Assembly (NCBI RefSeq): GCF_000423065.1
Contig: NZ_AUHG01000011.1
Location: forward strand, 1 to 64,000
Length of the DNA: 64,000 bases
From: Christiangramia echinicola DSM 19838
GTDB lineage: Bacteria; Bacteroidota; Bacteroidia; Flavobacteriales; Flavobacteriaceae
Direction: 5' to 3'
Shown here: positions 62,801 through 64,000 of the stretch, piece by piece
How the letters are laid out: every line of letters begins with the position of its first letter
Numbering within the stretch: position 1 is the first letter of the stretch
Translations under genes and position numbers: made by a program
The notes under the pieces: model-generated
Told to the model about the DNA's origin: nothing
The model's database searches: none
Seen by the model: only the letters and a program-made list of their open reading frames with translations

Positions 62801-63035
62801 CTTTCCCTACAAATGAGAAAACCAGAACATCACCCTGGCTTGCGTTGATGGAATAATTTCCGTCAAAATCTGTTTGTGTACCGGTGGTGGAATCTTTGAT
62901 GAATACATTCACACCAGGTAGAGGGAAATCATCTTCCCCGGTAACCGTACCATTAATTGTTTGTTCCTGGCCATAGGAAAGTAAGCCCAGAAGCATAAAC
63001 AACCCAATGATAATGCGTGGTAATTTTTTTTCCAT
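59823..63035 (-). CDS. SusC/RagA-type TonB-linked outer-membrane transporter
   Basis: 1070 aa from ATG 63035 (MEKKLPRIIIGLFMLLGLLSYGQ signal). N-terminal carboxypeptidase-D-like regulatory domain (INGTVTGEDDFPLPGVNVFIKDS, ~25-105), TonB-box region (ELEEVVVTAQG), plug (SGVQVTSSSGSVGASANIRVRGNTSI, VDGVPIDN, ILKGIAAQTLYGLRAANGVVLITTKKG), then a ~850-residue 22-strand barrel ending in Phe. It pairs with the SusD-like lipoprotein and would be energised by an ExbB/ExbD/TonB set such as that at 5.3-7.2 kb. No HTCS or anti-sigma N-terminal STN domain was seen. Confidence 0.95.
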   Translation of the reverse strand: MEKKLPRIIIGLFMLLGLLSYGQEQTINGTVTGEDDFPLPGVNVFIKDSTTGTQTDFDGNYSINASQGDVLVFSFVGKETQEITVGNQTTIDVKLGADSAELEEVVVTAQGIRAKPRSLSYALESVEADDVQKSRETNLVSALSSKASGVQVTSSSGSVGASANIRVRGNTSITRSNSPLFVVDGVPIDNSSFSEDPTQTNNNSSLGGSDFSNRAIDINSNDIASISILKGIAAQTLYGLRAANGVVLITTKKGKAGKTRVSINSTLSFAEYNKVPETQELYAQGRHFEGALQYQGPETFEGDSWGPLLSDLEFDGATDYPFDRNGRLVPAGTGNGMPAQAYDRYSFFKTGQTTDLSIGISGGSEKVNYRASIGKLNQQGISPNEVFERKTFRVDLRADLTENLTLDGSAQYTNSGGNRVQRGSNISGVMLGLLRNAPTFDMGNGKEGQAAADDPASYFYDIPGAELPGHRSYRDGIYNSPYFAVARNANLDDVNRTIGKLGLTYDITDWLSFKTSGSIDRYTDTRKIGFDILDASFGNGRVINDVISNQDVNWSGIFNAVYNFSDTFGVDANVGYDGYYNKTNRQTVIGDGMTIPGFFNLSNVSTTQAQELSTRRELIGVFATATLSYDNMLFLTPSFRNDWSSTLPVNDNTFQSYSLGGSFVFTELMDSNFLNYGKLRGAWGSAGNDAPVYATITNFGGTSVSGDGFIQSVTFPAYDATSFERSSRAGNPTLTPEKTTEFEVGIELSMLESRLKFDFAYYDKETEDQIIFVDAAPSSGFVDRYANVGLVTNTGYEVSLSGTPIRTEDFEWSISANWTTYENIVEELVEGVESVTLNGFSGTSSRAVVGESYGALFGGRYARNDAGQVLIDDDGYPLLADTDGVIGDPIPDWLAGISSQIQYKNIGLSFLFDIRQGGDIWCGSCGILDYFGVSEETLLRDQTTVFEGVVQSTGQPNTQVVPYSDPTISENNNYWRRYGFGDVDEGNVYDGSWVRLREVTLSYSLPDKFLENTFIDGISFSAFGRNLWVETDYPGVDPETNLTGDSNGLGLDYFNQPNTKSYGLNVQLNF

Positions 63036-63194
63036 TTTAGATGAATTTATGATTATCATATAAAATTGTGAAAAAACAGTTAATAAATGACAGCTATATC
63101 GTTAAAATAACAGTAAAAAGATGTGAGTAAATTCAAAAACGCTGTGAATACCCAATATTTCGGGTGGGTGTAAACGATTTGGCGTAAAGTAGTT

Positions 63195-63217
63195 AAACAC
63201 CTTGTAGTCAGGTGTTT
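63195..63217. repeat. 8-bp inverted repeat AAACACCT / AGGTGTTT
   Basis: Perfect arms at 63195-63202 and 63210-63217 with a 7-nt loop. It lies 160 nt upstream of the susC-like ATG and 115 nt past rlmB. No T-run follows on either strand. Confidence 0.45.
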
Positions 63218-63255
63218 GTAGGAAATGTATTATTGAAATTCAAATATTTTCCAGG

Positions 63256-63285
63256 CTTAATTCAATCTGCGTTGATTGAATTAAG
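63256..63285. repeat. 12-bp inverted repeat CTTAATTCAATC / GATTGAATTAAG
   Basis: Perfect 12-bp arms (63256-63267 and 63274-63285) with loop TGCGTT. No T-run follows on either strand, so it is not a classic terminator. It may be an operator or an RNA structure in the rlmB 3' or susC 5' region. Confidence 0.5.
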
Positions 63286-63331
63286 ATGTAGTTTAAGCTA
63301 CCTGGAGAAACTTAGAAGAAATGCTGTGAAA

Positions 63332-64000
63332 TTAAAGTCGCTGTCTTACCACTTCATATAAAAATGCGCCACAGGCTACTGAGACATTTAAGGAAGCAAT
63401 ACTTCCCTGCATAGGTAATTTAGCCTTAAAATCTGCAGATTTTAAAATGGAATTAGAAACGCCCTTTTCTTCGTTCCCCATAATTATAGCAAGGGGTTGC
63501 TTCAAGTCTAGATCATAAATTACTTGATCTGTCTTCTCAGTAGCAGCTATTATCTTAATGTCATAAGTCTGAAGGTGAAAAAGAGCATCTTTGATATGAT
63601 TCACTTTGCAAATGGGAATATTGAAAACTGCACCGGCTGAAGTTTTTACTGTATCTGCATTAATAGGAGCAGATCCTTTTTCTGGTATTATAATACCTGA
63701 AACGCCACAACACTCTGCAGTTCTAATAATAGCTCCGAAATTCCTAACATCGGTTAAGCCATCCAGTAAAAGAAATAGAGGAGGAGTAGAATTATCCCGG
63801 GAGTCTTCAACCATTTTCTCAAGACTGATAAAACTGATAGGGGAGATGTTGGCTACTACGCCCTGGTGGTTCCCTTTACTAAGTTTATTCAGTTTTTCAA
63901 CGGGAACATAAGAAACGGCAAAGTTACCTTTTCTAAGATGTCGATTCAGTTCCTGAAACAAGGAGCCTGAAAGACCTTTTTGAACAAATATTTTCTCAAT
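63332..64000 (-). CDS. rlmB: 23S rRNA (guanosine-2'-O)-methyltransferase, RlmB/SpoU type, 5' end outside window
   Basis: TrmH/SpoU-class 2'-O-ribose methyltransferase. The frame is open to the right edge, so only about 20 N-terminal residues are missing; 222 are present. The substrate-binding N-terminal domain is visible (IEKIFVQKGLSGSLF..., SYVPVEKLNKLSKGNHQGVVA). The knotted catalytic domain has motif 1 VRNFGAIIRTAECCG, motif 2 IIMGNEEKGVS and motif 3 ASLNVSVACGAFLYE. RlmB modifies G2251 (E. coli numbering) in the P-loop of 23S rRNA; another SpoU target cannot be excluded. Confidence 0.9.
   Translation of the reverse strand: MEKIFVQKGLSGSLFQELNRHLRKGNFAVSYVPVEKLNKLSKGNHQGVVANISPISFISLEKMVEDSRDNSTPPLFLLLDGLTDVRNFGAIIRTAECCGVSGIIIPEKGSAPINADTVKTSAGAVFNIPICKVNHIKDALFHLQTYDIKIIAATEKTDQVIYDLDLKQPLAIIMGNEEKGVSNSILKSADFKAKLPMQGSIASLNVSVACGAFLYEVVRQRL

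Larger units (their letters stand above)
63036..63331. other. 296-nt spacer between the susC-like gene and rlmB
   Basis: AT-rich, no gene. It holds two notable perfect inverted repeats, listed separately. No exact TAnnTTTG box faces the susC-like gene. Confidence 0.5.

Noticed and set aside
1-64000. CRISPR array, insertion sequence, prophage or restriction/defence island
   Set aside because: No regularly spaced identical repeats, transposase, integrase, phage structural or known defence genes were seen. The internal repeats are protein-module repeats in adhesins and the E2 lipoyl domains.

Overview
The window reads as a chromosome segment of a marine-type Flavobacteriaceae bacterium (phylum Bacteroidota), probably Gramella/Christiangramia or a close relative. 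The genus is an inference from overall protein character. The phylum is well supported: low-GC DNA, no Shine-Dalgarno sequences before starts, TAnnTTTG -7 promoter boxes, type IX secretion (T9SS) and gliding genes (gldJ, porV, type A and type B sorting domains, a PorP/SprF protein), and a SusC/SusD pair. There is no rRNA, CRISPR array, insertion sequence, phage or integrase; gene content is mostly core.

Layout. 1-1.5 kb: 3' end of a repeat-built T9SS surface protein. 1.6-5.2 kb: acyl-CoA dehydrogenase, anhydro-MurNAc kinase (anmK) and an amino-acid dehydrogenase. 5.3-8.4 kb: exbB-exbD-tonB-like operon running into folC. 8.6-10.1 kb: a two-domain secreted protein of unknown function and two tRNA-Val genes. 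10.3-14.9 kb: murF and gldJ leftwards, porV rightwards. 15-18.3 kb: cytidine deaminase and pyruvate dehydrogenase E1-alpha and E2. 18.3-23.1 kb: five-gene run (M28 peptidase, SDR, SprT-like, mannose-1-P guanylyltransferase, DUF389). 23.1-24.6 kb: MlaF/MlaE-type ABC transporter. 24.7-26.4 kb: PafA-type phosphatase. 26.4-28.9 kb: ketosynthase III, methyltransferase and glycosyltransferase. 29-31.8 kb: gcvP. 32-33.6 kb: UbiA-like membrane protein and an ECF sigma/zinc anti-sigma pair. 33.7-40.4 kb: M3 peptidase, purE-purK, a fused hpt-adk gene, obg and a DUF4136 lipoprotein. 40.5-48.2 kb: giant T9SS type B adhesin, SprF-like and OmpA/PorE-like operon. 48.4-58.4 kb: TPR protein, mpl, a radC-led operon ending in three envelope proteins, rarA and a rhomboid protease. 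58.4-63 kb: SusC/SusD pair. 63.3-64 kb: 5'-truncated rlmB-like gene.

How the genes work together. Three themes recur: energised outer-membrane import (ExbB/ExbD/TonB-like powering SusC-type receptors), T9SS and gliding surface biogenesis (GldJ, PorV and the adhesin/SprF/PorE-like operon), and cell-wall synthesis and recycling (MurF, AnmK, Mpl). The rest is core metabolism: PDH, glycine cleavage, purine synthesis and salvage, and folate.

The most unusual items are the hpt-adk fusion, absence of porU between gldJ and porV, a deacetylase-family protein that appears to have lost its catalytic motifs, the ketosynthase/methyltransferase/glycosyltransferase trio, repeated use of TTG starts, and several unexplained perfect inverted repeats upstream of envelope genes. 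I did not find a clearly new defence system or mobile element.
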